Below are positions 25,458-33,569 of a DNA stretch of 34,307 bases, one piece after another. Position 1 is the first letter of the stretch. Each line of letters starts with the position of its first letter. Below the pieces are notes generated by a model. It worked only from the letters and a program-made list of their open reading frames with translations, had not been told where the DNA came from and did no database searches. Made by a program: the position numbers and the translations under genes. Source of the DNA: Hyphomicrobiales bacterium (GTDB lineage: Bacteria > Pseudomonadota > Alphaproteobacteria > Rhizobiales > OSC116); the NCBI GenBank assembly GCA_016744975.1, contig JADGDI010000020.1, forward strand, positions 1-34,307. The letters are read 5' to 3'.

Positions 25458-26153
25458 ATGACACAGGAAATTACCGCTTCTTATATCTCTGGTGAATTGG
25501 CTTCTGACATTCATGTTGGAAAATTGGTTGCGGGGGGCATGTTCCCTTCGGAGCGAGAATTATGTGAGCGTTTTGAAGTGGGCCGAAACCTTGTGCGTGA
25601 AGCTTTTACGGTTTTGCAAGGCATGGGCCTTGCAGATCAGTCCAAGGGAAAGCGCCCTCGAGTGATTGCGCCAACTTTAGATGGGGTAATGAGTGGTGTT
25701 GGTGATGCTGCAAAGTATTTTTTTGTGGGCAGTGAGGGGAAAGCACATTTAGAACAGGCTAGACTCTTTCTAGAGACCAGCATGATACGCTATGCCGTTG
25801 CGCATGCAACTAATGCCCATATTGGGCGCATGGTGGGGGCAATTGCAGAATGTGAGGCCAGTGCTGCTGACCCAGAAAAATACCGAGAAGCTGACGTTCA
25901 ATTTCATCGAATTTTAGCTGAAATACCGGGCAACCCAATTTTCATTGCCTTACATGAAACATTTGTAAAGCAATTGATGAAAAGTAGGCCAATCGCGGAG
26001 GATTTTGAAGAAAAAAGCCGCGTTGGAAATGAAGAGCATAGGCAAATTGTGCGCGCGATATTGGATAAGCAGCCTGATGAAGCTGTTGATATTTTAACCA
26101 AGCATTTGTCACGAAATTATGGCGCCTATTTTCGAAAAGCATTGGATAGCTGA
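25458..26153 (+). CDS. GntR-family (FadR subfamily, FCD) regulator, NanR-like
   Basis: A 231-residue repressor-type regulator. The N-terminal winged helix contains FPSERELCERFEVGRNLVRE and a KGKRPRV wing. The C-terminal FCD ligand domain keeps the metal-binding set: the Asp and His of DVQFHR, the His of EEHRQI and the His of TKHLSRN. E. coli NanR has this architecture and responds to N-acetylneuraminate, and the gene stands between nanA and the transporter, so a NanR role is likely though not proven. GAGGGA lies upstream of the ATG. The next gene begins 42 bases after its stop, so it heads the transporter operon and probably autoregulates. Confidence 0.88.
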   Translation: MTQEITASYISGELASDIHVGKLVAGGMFPSERELCERFEVGRNLVREAFTVLQGMGLADQSKGKRPRVIAPTLDGVMSGVGDAAKYFFVGSEGKAHLEQARLFLETSMIRYAVAHATNAHIGRMVGAIAECEASAADPEKYREADVQFHRILAEIPGNPIFIALHETFVKQLMKSRPIAEDFEEKSRVGNEEHRQIVRAILDKQPDEAVDILTKHLSRNYGAYFRKALDS

Positions 26154-26195
26154 TCGGAATTTGGTGGTGTAATATAACAACCAAAGAGGGTAGAA

Positions 26196-27806
26196 ATGAA
26201 TAAATTTATAGGCGTAGCACTGGCCGCAGCAGTGCAAATGACATCATCATTAGCTTATGCTGATGTTAACCAATTGTCAGATGTAAGAGTGAGGCAAGCG
26301 ATTGCATATGCCATTGATATGGATACGATTGTTGAGACCTTATTTGAAGGCAAGGCAATTGCCGCGGACTCGATGATTCCTAACGGTGCATGGAAAGCGC
26401 CCGGGCTTAATAAATATACTTATAACCCTGATAAAGCCCGCGAACTACTAAAAGCCGCTAATTGGGACTCGTCTCAAACATTGGATGTTGTGTTTTATTA
26501 TGGTGACCAGTTAACCGCTGACTTAATGGTGGCTATGCAAGCATATCTTGGTGATGTTGGCGTTAAAATGACATACCGTAAGCTTGAAGGTGATGTTGGT
26601 GGACAATTAAACGCGAAGCCTGATGCTGGTTCTGACACAAGTGCGATTAAATGGGATATTGCATATGGTGCAAAAGCTGCCCTTGCATTACAAGAATATT
26701 ATAATGGTTATCAAATGGGCACAAGCTCATACACGCCAGGTAATAAAGAACTTGATGGCTTGATTGAGCGCATTAACGGCACTGTAGATGTTGCGAAACA
26801 AAAAACTGCTTTTGCTGACTTTGAAAAATATGAAAATGAAAACTTGTCTGATATTCCGCTTTATTATCAGCAGCTATTTGTTTATGAAAGCAAACGTATG
26901 AGCCGCAATGGCGGCCAATATGGCAATGACCAGTTTAACTATGATTGGAATATTGTGAATTGGACGGTTGAGCCTGATGCTAAGGGTAAAAAAGTGCTCT
27001 ATACCAATACGGCACCAAGCCAATTCTTTGAACATCCTTGGTTAAACCCTGGTGTATTCATTGCTTCAAAAGCTGGTTTTGATCATTTGCTAACTGCGGA
27101 TGGCTCACTTGTACCAACTGGCGGGCAATTGGCTAAAAGCTTTTCTGTTTCAGATGATGGCATGAGCTTAACATTTGAGCTAAAAGATGGTCTTAAATGG
27201 CACGATGGTGAAGCATTAACTGCTGCCGATGTTGCTTGGTCGATTGAAACGGCGCTTAAAGTGCCTGCTATTAATGCTGTATTTGCGAAAACATTTGATT
27301 CTATCGAAGGGGCCACGGCCTTTAAAGATGGCAGTGCTTCTAGTGTTTCTGGCATAAAAATCGATGGTAATAATATTTCACTTAGCTTTGCTAAATTAGA
27401 CCCGAATATGTTACTAACCTTTAGCCAGTTCCCACCATTACCAAAACATTTGTTAGGTGATGTGAACCCGCTTGAATTCCAACAACATTCATTCTGGCAG
27501 AAACCAATTGGTTCTGGGCCGTTCAAAATCGAAGAAGTTCAAATGAATGACTTTGTGCGCTATACACCATTTGCAGATTATCATGGTGGTGTTGCTAAGG
27601 TTGATGAATTGGTGTCATTCCCAAGTGGTCAAGGCGATGCTAACGTGCTTAAAAATGCTGCTGCTGGTCGGTTAGACTTTGGTTTCACAAAATCAGTTGG
27701 TGATGTGAAAGCACTTGAAGCGATGGAAAATATGAAAGTAGTTGCTGCTGACATTCCATATACACGCTCTTTGCGCATTAACAAATTTGCTAATAACGCA
27801 AAATAA
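26196..27806 (+). CDS. Circularly permuted SBP_bac_5 solute-binding protein of the sialic acid ABC transporter
   Basis: A 536-residue periplasmic binding protein with its halves swapped. The signal peptide (cut near SLAYA-DV) leads straight into LSDVRVRQAIAYAIDMDTIV at about residue 27. In DppA/OppA and in the window's own paralogue (DVNVRQALSMAID) this sequence begins the C-terminal half. That half runs to NYDWNIVNWTVEP, a normal C-terminal end. After DAKGK, KVLYTNTAPSQFFEHPWLNP (about 266), a normal mature N-terminus, begins the N-terminal half: TGGQLAKSFSVSDDGMSLTF, IGSGPFKIEEV, and SLRINKFANNAK, which stops just before the usual VRQA. Nothing large is missing. In DppA-like folds both native termini lie in one lobe, so the join is sterically plausible. 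The substrate, sialic acid, is inferred from context. GAGGG precedes the ATG. Confidence 0.9.
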   Translation: MNKFIGVALAAAVQMTSSLAYADVNQLSDVRVRQAIAYAIDMDTIVETLFEGKAIAADSMIPNGAWKAPGLNKYTYNPDKARELLKAANWDSSQTLDVVFYYGDQLTADLMVAMQAYLGDVGVKMTYRKLEGDVGGQLNAKPDAGSDTSAIKWDIAYGAKAALALQEYYNGYQMGTSSYTPGNKELDGLIERINGTVDVAKQKTAFADFEKYENENLSDIPLYYQQLFVYESKRMSRNGGQYGNDQFNYDWNIVNWTVEPDAKGKKVLYTNTAPSQFFEHPWLNPGVFIASKAGFDHLLTADGSLVPTGGQLAKSFSVSDDGMSLTFELKDGLKWHDGEALTAADVAWSIETALKVPAINAVFAKTFDSIEGATAFKDGSASSVSGIKIDGNNISLSFAKLDPNMLLTFSQFPPLPKHLLGDVNPLEFQQHSFWQKPIGSGPFKIEEVQMNDFVRYTPFADYHGGVAKVDELVSFPSGQGDANVLKNAAAGRLDFGFTKSVGDVKALEAMENMKVVAADIPYTRSLRINKFANNAK

Positions 27807-27815
27807 TATAATAAG

Positions 27816-27846
27816 TTGGCTGCAATTATAATTTAAATGCAGCCAA
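27816..27846 (+). terminator. Intra-operon stem-loop after the binding-protein gene
   Basis: TTGGCTGCA and TGCAGCCAA form a perfect 9-bp stem with a 13-base loop, starting ten bases after the binding-protein stop and 30 bases before the permease start. No T-run follows. It probably protects the upstream mRNA 3' end or attenuates transcription, raising binding protein over permease. Confidence 0.6.
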
Positions 27847-27875
27847 TCTCCCCTCTCTAAATTAAAGGCTGTCAT

Positions 27876-28835
27876 ATGCTCACCTTTATTATCCGCCGAT
27901 TGCTTATTGTTGTGCCGATGCTATTTGTCATTAGCTTTTTGGTATATCTGGGTTTAGAGCTGACGCCTGGCGATGCTGTGTCGCATATGATAGACCCCGA
28001 AGTTGCAAGCCGAATTAGTGCCGAACAGCTTAGTGAAATGCGTGAAGCATTGGGGCTTAATAAATCTTTTCTTGAACGTTACTATATTTGGATCGTCAAT
28101 GTTTTGCAGGGTGATTTTGGTCATTCATTAGCCGGCGGCGTTCCGATTTCTGATATTGTATTTGACCGTTTGCCTGCAACTTTAGAGCTTTCCTTTATTG
28201 CGATTGTTTTTTCTACTATTTTTGGCTGCCTGCTTGGTGTGTTTAGCGCTTTGAAAAAAGGTAGTTTGACCGATAATTCCTTATCTGTTGTTGGTATGTT
28301 GGGTATTTCAATTCCTGAGTTTTTCTTTGGTTTGGTTGCATTGCTGATATTTGCGCTGAACTTACAGTGGTTGCCCATTGGCGGGCGCCTATTACCGGGT
28401 TATGAAACCATTTGGGATCGCTTGCCGCACATGGTTTTGCCTGGTTTTGTTTTGGCATTAATGATGACCGCTGGTGTGATGCGTTATTCTAGATCGGCCA
28501 TGTTGGATTCATTATCAAGAGATTTTATAAAAACGGCGCGTGCTAAGGGGTTGCCTGAATGGCGTATTAATTTTATTCACGGCTTTCGGGTGGCATTAAC
28601 GCCTGTTATCGTTCTGATTGGTTTTAGATTACCAACTTTAATCGGTGGGTCGGTTATTATTGAGCAGGTGTTTCAATGGCCAGGCATTGGCAATGAATTT
28701 ATAGCGGCTGTACGCGGGCAAGATTATCCATTGGTGATGATGATTGCTTTATTTTCAGTGTTTGCGGTGTTAATGGCGAGTTTAATCATTGATGTTTTGA
28801 CGGCATTGGTTGACCCAAGAGTAAGGTTAGATTAG
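27876..28835 (+). CDS. ABC transporter permease, DppB-like (sialic acid locus)
   Basis: First membrane subunit of the importer, 319 residues. The opening MLTFIIRRLLIVVPMLFVIS is the conserved DppB first helix, and ELTPGDAVSHMIDPE, GDFGHSLAGGVPI and RLPATLELSFIAIV follow the family. The EAA coupling region is DFIKTARAKGLPEWRINFIHGF, and VDPRVRLD closes the protein. About six transmembrane helices are seen. AAAGG precedes the ATG. Peptide-type ABC importers have been recruited for sialic acid before (SatABCD of Haemophilus ducreyi), which is the closest known precedent. The stop is six bases before the preferred start of the next permease. Confidence 0.93.
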   Translation: MLTFIIRRLLIVVPMLFVISFLVYLGLELTPGDAVSHMIDPEVASRISAEQLSEMREALGLNKSFLERYYIWIVNVLQGDFGHSLAGGVPISDIVFDRLPATLELSFIAIVFSTIFGCLLGVFSALKKGSLTDNSLSVVGMLGISIPEFFFGLVALLIFALNLQWLPIGGRLLPGYETIWDRLPHMVLPGFVLALMMTAGVMRYSRSAMLDSLSRDFIKTARAKGLPEWRINFIHGFRVALTPVIVLIGFRLPTLIGGSVIIEQVFQWPGIGNEFIAAVRGQDYPLVMMIALFSVFAVLMASLIIDVLTALVDPRVRLD

Positions 28836-28841
28836 GTGATT

Positions 28842-29759
28842 ATGATGTCAAAAAGCGCATTGGATAAAAAGTTTGATCGCATTAGGTCTTTAGAAGAAGC
28901 TGGTAAGCTAAAACCGTTAACAGGCAGTCGTGCGCTTCGCAAAATGCTCAATAACCGCCTTGCATTAATTGGGCTTATTGTGTTTTTAGTCATTTTGCTG
29001 GCATCGATATTTGCACCTTTATTAACCGCTCACAATCCGATGAAAATTAATTTACGTGATATGCTGCAGGCGCCATCGTTTGAACATATATTGGGGACAG
29101 ATAAAACTGGACGCGATGTCTTTGCTCGGATTTTATATGGTGGTCGAATTTCAATTTTGGTTGGCCTAGGCAGTGCATTAATTGGTGCATTTATTGGTGT
29201 AGGAATTGGTTGTTTTGCGGGCTATAAAGGCGGATGGATTGACGTTGCGGCGTTGCGACTGTCTGAAATATTCATGGCTTTCCCACAAATTATTTTAGTA
29301 TTGCTATTGGTTTCGATAGTTGGGCAAAGCTTGATTAACCTCATGCTAATTTTTGTATTAACTGGTTGGGGGGCGATGTATCGCCTTACGCGTGCGCGGG
29401 TGTTGTCACTGCGTGAAGAAGAATATGTGCAGGCATTACAAAGCTTTGGCTTATCAACATGGCTTATTTGTTACAAGCATATTTTGCCAAATGCTTTAGG
29501 GCCAATTGCGGTGAATATTACCCTAACGACGGCTATGTTTATTCTTGCGGAAGCTGGCTTGAGTTTTTTAGGCCTTGGTGTGCCGCCGAGCATTCCAACT
29601 TGGGGTAATATTTTAATTGTTGCGCAAGATTTGCGAGTTTTACAAAATAACTGGTGGCTTTGGTTGCCTGTTGGTATGGTGATTTCTTTATTTGTCATGG
29701 CGGTTAATTTTATTGGCGATGGTTTGCGCGATTCTGCTGACCCAACATTACAAGGGTGA
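28842..29759 (+). CDS. ABC transporter permease, DppC-like (sialic acid locus)
   Basis: Second membrane subunit, about 305 residues. A cytoplasmic tail precedes RLALIGLIVFLVILLASIFA (OppC_N helix). LGTDKTGRDVFARILYGGRI is the typical DppC loop, the EAA region is EYVQALQSFGLSTWLICYKHIL, and the C-terminus FIGDGLRDSADPTLQG is diagnostic. The track begins at a GTG (28836) directly after the previous stop; ATGs at 28842 or 28845 are more likely, with AGG overlapping the preceding stop codon as binding site. Spacing implies translational coupling with the first permease. Confidence 0.92.
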   Translation: MMSKSALDKKFDRIRSLEEAGKLKPLTGSRALRKMLNNRLALIGLIVFLVILLASIFAPLLTAHNPMKINLRDMLQAPSFEHILGTDKTGRDVFARILYGGRISILVGLGSALIGAFIGVGIGCFAGYKGGWIDVAALRLSEIFMAFPQIILVLLLVSIVGQSLINLMLIFVLTGWGAMYRLTRARVLSLREEEYVQALQSFGLSTWLICYKHILPNALGPIAVNITLTTAMFILAEAGLSFLGLGVPPSIPTWGNILIVAQDLRVLQNNWWLWLPVGMVISLFVMAVNFIGDGLRDSADPTLQG

Positions 29760-29763
29760 TATA

Positions 29764-30759
29764 ATGACAAGTGATATTGCACTCAGTGTAAAAGATTTGA
29801 AAACATATTTTTATACCAATAACCGCTGTAACAAAGCGATAAATGGGGTTTCATTTGATATTCGGCGCGGTAAAACTTTATGTATCGTTGGCGAGAGTGG
29901 TTGCGGAAAATCTGTGACGGCATCAACCATTATGCAATTATTACCTACTTTATCGCGCATTGAAGCAGGTAGTATTACCTATCATGCTGAGCGCGGGGAT
30001 ATTCGAATTGACCAGTTAGCGCGTAATGGTGCGGAGATTCGAAAAATTCGCGGTGCAGAAATTGCGATGATTTTTCAAGATCCGATGACGGCTTTAAACC
30101 CCGTTTACACTATTGGGTTTCAGATAGAAGAAAGCCTCAAATATCATACAGATTTAAGCTTAAAAGAAATTAAAAAGAAGGCGATTGATCTGCTAAGAGA
30201 TATGGGTATACCGATGCCAGAAAAGCGGGTTGATGAATATCCGCATCAATTTTCGGGCGGGATGCGGCAGCGGGCGATGATTGCCATGGCCATGTCTTGC
30301 AACCCTAAAATACTAATTGCAGATGAGCCAACCACGGCATTGGATGTGACCATTCAAGCGCAAATTTTTAAGCTAATGGACAAGCTTAAAGCCGAGCATG
30401 ATACAGCAATAATGCTGATTACTCACGATATGGGGGTTGTTGCTGAATTGGCGGATGAAGTGGCGGTGATGTATATGGGTAATATTGTTGAAGCAGGCAG
30501 TGTAGATGATGTATTGCGCAGCCCAAAACACCCCTATACCCGTGCTTTGCTGGATTCTATCCCTGTGCTTGGCCAGGGTAAAAAACAAGCTATTAAAGCC
30601 ATTAAAGGGGCGACGCCAGACCCATATGAACGGCCAAATGGCTGTAGTTTTGCTCCTAGATGTGATTTTGCGACCAAAGAATGTGATGTGATGCCAGATG
30701 AAGAATATATCAGCAAAAGTCATAGAATAATGTGTGCCAATTATAAGGCGGTATCTTAA
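29764..30759 (+). CDS. ABC transporter ATPase, DppD-like (sialic acid locus)
   Basis: First nucleotide-binding subunit, 331 residues. Walker A is GESGCGKSV, the Q-loop [13 protein letters not shown], the signature [15 protein letters not shown], Walker [14 protein letters not shown] and the switch His LITHDMG, so it should be catalytically competent. The C-terminal oligo_HPY extension has the Cys pattern seen in DppD-type proteins ([17 protein letters not shown]...IMC), which can hold an iron-sulfur cluster in some members. The track start at 29692 lies inside the previous gene; ATG 29764 begins [12 protein letters not shown] and has AAGGGTGAT upstream. Confidence 0.93.
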   Translation: MTSDIALSVKDLKTYFYTNNRCNKAINGVSFDIRRGKTLCIVGESGCGKSVTASTIMQLLPTLSRIEAGSITYHAERGDIRIDQLARNGAEIRKIRGAEIAMIFQDPMTALNPVYTIGFQIEESLKYHTDLSLKEIKKKAIDLLRDMGIPMPEKRVDEYPHQFSGGMRQRAMIAMAMSCNPKILIADEPTTALDVTIQAQIFKLMDKLKAEHDTAIMLITHDMGVVAELADEVAVMYMGNIVEAGSVDDVLRSPKHPYTRALLDSIPVLGQGKKQAIKAIKGATPDPYERPNGCSFAPRCDFATKECDVMPDEEYISKSHRIMCANYKAVS

Positions 30760-30760
30760 T

Positions 30761-31765
30761 ATGACGGTTCAGAAAACCATTCTTGAAATTCGCGATTTGG
30801 AGCTTCATTTTCCTGTTAGACAAGGGGTGTTCAAAAAGGTTAGGGGGCATGTCAAGGCAGTTGATGGCATAAATTTGGATATATTAAAGGGTGAAATATT
30901 GGGTTTGGTTGGTGAAAGTGGTTGCGGAAAGACCACTTTGGGCAAATCTATTTTACAATTGATCCGCCCTACCAATGGCAATGTTATTTATAATGCTAAG
31001 GATGAGACGGTTGACTTATGTGCTTTAAGTGATGCTGAAATGTCGGCACATCGGAAAAATTTACAAATTGTATTTCAAGACCCGCATTCGTCTTTAAACC
31101 CTGCATTTACGATCTATGGTTCTTTACAAGATCCACTTAAAAAATACGGTGTGAAATCGGCCAAAGAGCGGCGTAGAATTATTGGTGACTTGCTTGAAGC
31201 GGTTAACTTGCGGCGTGATTATATGGATAGATACCCGCATGAATTCTCTGGTGGGCAGCGCCAACGCATTGGTATTGCTAGGGCTTTATTGGTTGACCCT
31301 GAGTTGATCGTATGTGATGAAGCGGTGAGTGCGCTTGATGTTTCTATTCAAGCCCAAGTGCTGCAATTATTGTTGGATTTGCGAGCTAAACGGGATTTAA
31401 CCTATATTTTTATTACCCATGATTTGAGCGTAACTGAATATATTTGCGACCGAATTGCGGTAATGTATCTTGGTAAGATTGTTGAATTGGCCGATGCGGA
31501 GGACTTATATAAGAACACTTTGCACCCTTATACAGAAGCGTTGCTTTCGGCTATTCCTGTGGCGGATTTGGATCGCAAGTCCAACCGTATTGTTTTGGAA
31601 GGGGATGTGCCTAGCCCAATGAACCCGCCAACGGGCTGTCCATTTCACCCTAGATGCCATAAGGCGATTGCGAAATGTAAAACTCATATTCCTGAATTTA
31701 AAATATCGGTTAATAATGATGATGTGAACCATTATGCGGCTTGTCATTTGTTGGATGAAACTTAA
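30761..31765 (+). CDS. ABC transporter ATPase, DppF-like (sialic acid locus)
   Basis: Second nucleotide-binding subunit, 334 residues. Walker A is GESGCGKTTL, the Q-loop IVFQDPHSSLNP, the signature FSGGQRQRIGIARAL, Walker B LIVCDEAVSALDV and the switch His FITHDLSV. The Ala after the catalytic Glu is common in DppF proteins. The C-terminal Cys pattern GCPFHPRCHKAIAKC matches its DppD partner. The start at 30761 is chosen over 30734 because AAGGCGG lies ten bases upstream and the previous gene stops at 30759. It is the last gene of the rightward operon and converges on nanK after 29 bases. Confidence 0.93.
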   Translation: MTVQKTILEIRDLELHFPVRQGVFKKVRGHVKAVDGINLDILKGEILGLVGESGCGKTTLGKSILQLIRPTNGNVIYNAKDETVDLCALSDAEMSAHRKNLQIVFQDPHSSLNPAFTIYGSLQDPLKKYGVKSAKERRRIIGDLLEAVNLRRDYMDRYPHEFSGGQRQRIGIARALLVDPELIVCDEAVSALDVSIQAQVLQLLLDLRAKRDLTYIFITHDLSVTEYICDRIAVMYLGKIVELADAEDLYKNTLHPYTEALLSAIPVADLDRKSNRIVLEGDVPSPMNPPTGCPFHPRCHKAIAKCKTHIPEFKISVNNDDVNHYAACHLLDET

Positions 31766-31794
31766 GGAATATAAGGGTAGAATATTTAAAATAA

Positions 31795-32703
31795 TTATTC
31801 AATATTTGCCAGTACGCCAATTAATGCAGCATTCTTGCCAAGCTTTGCTTTAACAATTTTTGGTCTGAAAATCTCTGGCTCATGCTTAAGTGCTTGCATC
31901 ACTAAGCTTAAATAACCCTCTGCCAAGCCAATGCTGCCACCAATGGCAATGATATCTAAGCCTAAAATTGCGTTTAAATTTACGCAAAGTTCTGCGATTG
32001 CATTTGCAGATTGGATGACAATTTTTGTTGCCCAAACTTCACCCGCCAAATGGGCATCAAAAACATCTTTGCCGCTATTTACTGATTGGCCTGCTCGCCG
32101 AGCTATTTTAGCAAGCGCGTTGCCTGATGCAATGCTCTCGACCGTGTGTTGGCGCCCACTGCCGCATTTATCGGTTGCAAATTTTGAACTGGTAAAACCG
32201 ATATGCCCAGCTAAACCATTGTCTGAGGTTAGGGGGTTGCCGTCTATTATAATGCCGCCACCAACGCCTGTTGAAACGGTAATGAATGCAGCGCGCTGAT
32301 AGCCCTTTGCCGCGCCTGATATATATTCTCCAACCATTGCTGCTGTGGCGTCATTTTGAATGTTGACTGGGCGGGATAGTTTTTTTTGCAACATTTCTTT
32401 AAGTGGTACATTGGTAACTTCCGTTAGGGTTTTGCTGTTTACTGCTTGCCAAATGCCTTGCTTAGTAACCCGTCCTGCAAGTGCGACGGATATTTTATCA
32501 TTTGCTTGTATAGAAAGCTGATTTAAAAGCTGCATTATGTCATAAATTTGCCCGTCGATGGTTGCATTGCCTGCGGTTTTGGATTCAACATATTTTACAA
32601 TTTCGCCATTAATAATGCGAGAGGCGGAAATCTTTGTGCCACCAAAATCTACAGATAGGCCATTTATTTGGTGGCGTTTGAGGAATTGAACATTTGATGA
32701 CAT
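31795..32703 (-). CDS. nanK: N-acetylmannosamine kinase (ROK family), zinc site degenerate
   Basis: A cytoplasmic sugar kinase of about 302 residues that makes ManNAc-6-phosphate. The ATP-binding start is SVDFGGTKISASRI, the catalytic Asp is in NIQNDATAAMVGEY, and the second phosphate loop is VSTGVGGGIIIDG. The ROK zinc region, normally GH...CxCGxxGCxE, reads GHIGFTSSKF...KCGSGRQHTVESIASG, so two of the three Cys ligands are Ser and Thr while the His and first Cys remain. Zinc-free NanKs exist, so activity is still plausible. The ATG at 32703 is preferred to the TTG at 32715. It lies just after nanE and is cotranscribed with it. Confidence 0.88.
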   Translation of the reverse strand: MSSNVQFLKRHQINGLSVDFGGTKISASRIINGEIVKYVESKTAGNATIDGQIYDIMQLLNQLSIQANDKISVALAGRVTKQGIWQAVNSKTLTEVTNVPLKEMLQKKLSRPVNIQNDATAAMVGEYISGAAKGYQRAAFITVSTGVGGGIIIDGNPLTSDNGLAGHIGFTSSKFATDKCGSGRQHTVESIASGNALAKIARRAGQSVNSGKDVFDAHLAGEVWATKIVIQSANAIAELCVNLNAILGLDIIAIGGSIGLAEGYLSLVMQALKHEPEIFRPKIVKAKLGKNAALIGVLANIE

Positions 32704-32715
32704 TGATAATTCCAA

Positions 32716-33420
32716 TCAAACTTTACTCTTAATTTGCTTTACAAACCATGTGGTTATATTTTCCACGCGGGTGATTGCACTGCCAACGGTAACCGCATTT
32801 GCGCCTTTTTGCATTGCTTGACCCGCAAGATCTGGGCTGTTAAAACGCCCTTCGGCCATGACAAAGCTGTTGAGTTTTGAAAATTGTTCAATTAGCTCAA
32901 AGTCAGGTAAAGCGTCTGATTCTGCGATATCATAGGCATAGCCTGAGAGAGTTGTGCCTATGATATCTGCACCTTCTTTGATTGCATTCATTGCGTCTGT
33001 CAAAGAGGCGCAATCGGCCATTGCTAGGCAGTTTAAGCTTTTTATTTCAGCAAGTAAATTTGCGGTGGTGGTTGGGCGAAGCCTGTCGGTGGCGTCATAT
33101 GCAATGATGTCTGCACCATTTTCGGCAAGGTTTTGAACGTCTGCAATATGGGGTGTGATGCGAATAGGCGAATCTTTTAGATCATGTTTAACTAAGCCAA
33201 TGATTGGTATTTTGACTTTTGAAGTGACGGCTTTTAAGTTTTCGATGCCTTCAATGCGTAATGCGCCAGCGCCCGCTATTTCAGCGGCTAGTGCCATGGA
33301 TACAACAATGGCTGGTTGATCCATTGGGCCATTGTCAATGGGTTGGCAAGAGACAACAAGCTGGCCGTTTAGTTGCTTTAAAATAGATGTTTTGTTTTTA
33401 TTTTTATGGGTTTTTGTCAT
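32716..33420 (-). CDS. nanE: N-acetylmannosamine-6-phosphate 2-epimerase
   Basis: A 234-residue TIM-barrel enzyme that converts ManNAc-6-P to GlcNAc-6-P. The conserved blocks LNGQLVVSCQPIDNGPMDQP, GAGALRIEGIENLKAV, IPIIGLVKHDL (with the active-site Lys), ADIIAYDATDRLRP, AMADCASLTDAMNAI, DIIGTTLSGYA, MAEGRFNSPDLAGQAM and AVTVGSAITRVE all match NanE. It heads the leftward nanE-nanK unit. The shared operator candidate lies about 44-62 bases upstream of its ATG. The next pathway genes, nagA and nagB, are not in the window. Confidence 0.93.
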   Translation of the reverse strand: MTKTHKNKNKTSILKQLNGQLVVSCQPIDNGPMDQPAIVVSMALAAEIAGAGALRIEGIENLKAVTSKVKIPIIGLVKHDLKDSPIRITPHIADVQNLAENGADIIAYDATDRLRPTTTANLLAEIKSLNCLAMADCASLTDAMNAIKEGADIIGTTLSGYAYDIAESDALPDFELIEQFSKLNSFVMAEGRFNSPDLAGQAMQKGANAVTVGSAITRVENITTWFVKQIKSKV

Positions 33421-33463
33421 TTCAAAATATTATCAGAACTTGACGATACTGTACACAGAAATT

Positions 33464-33482
33464 AATAAATTGCGCACCAAAA
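33464..33482. promoter_or_regulatory. Candidate sialic acid regulon operator, copy 2
   Basis: AATAAATTGCGCACCAAAA lies upstream of nanE and matches the copy at 25383-25401 at 17 of 19 positions. Its presence in front of the separate nanEK unit suggests that one regulator coordinates all three nan transcripts. Confidence 0.55.
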
Positions 33483-33569
33483 TATATATTTAGTTATCCA
33501 TATATCTTGCAAACTCTATGATGTTGATTTTTTCACTCTGATGAAAATGGCAACTAAAGCCGAGTATTC

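Noticed and set aside
27083-27526. 147-aa ORF on the - strand
   Set aside because: It is a shadow of the permuted binding-protein gene.
26196-27806. Treating the binding protein as two fused gene fragments or a frameshifted pseudogene
   Set aside because: It is one open frame with a signal peptide, a ribosome binding site and the normal total length; both halves are complete and only their order differs.
31931-32299. 122-aa ORF on the + strand
   Set aside because: It is antisense to nanK, with low-complexity Ala/Pro composition typical of a shadow frame.
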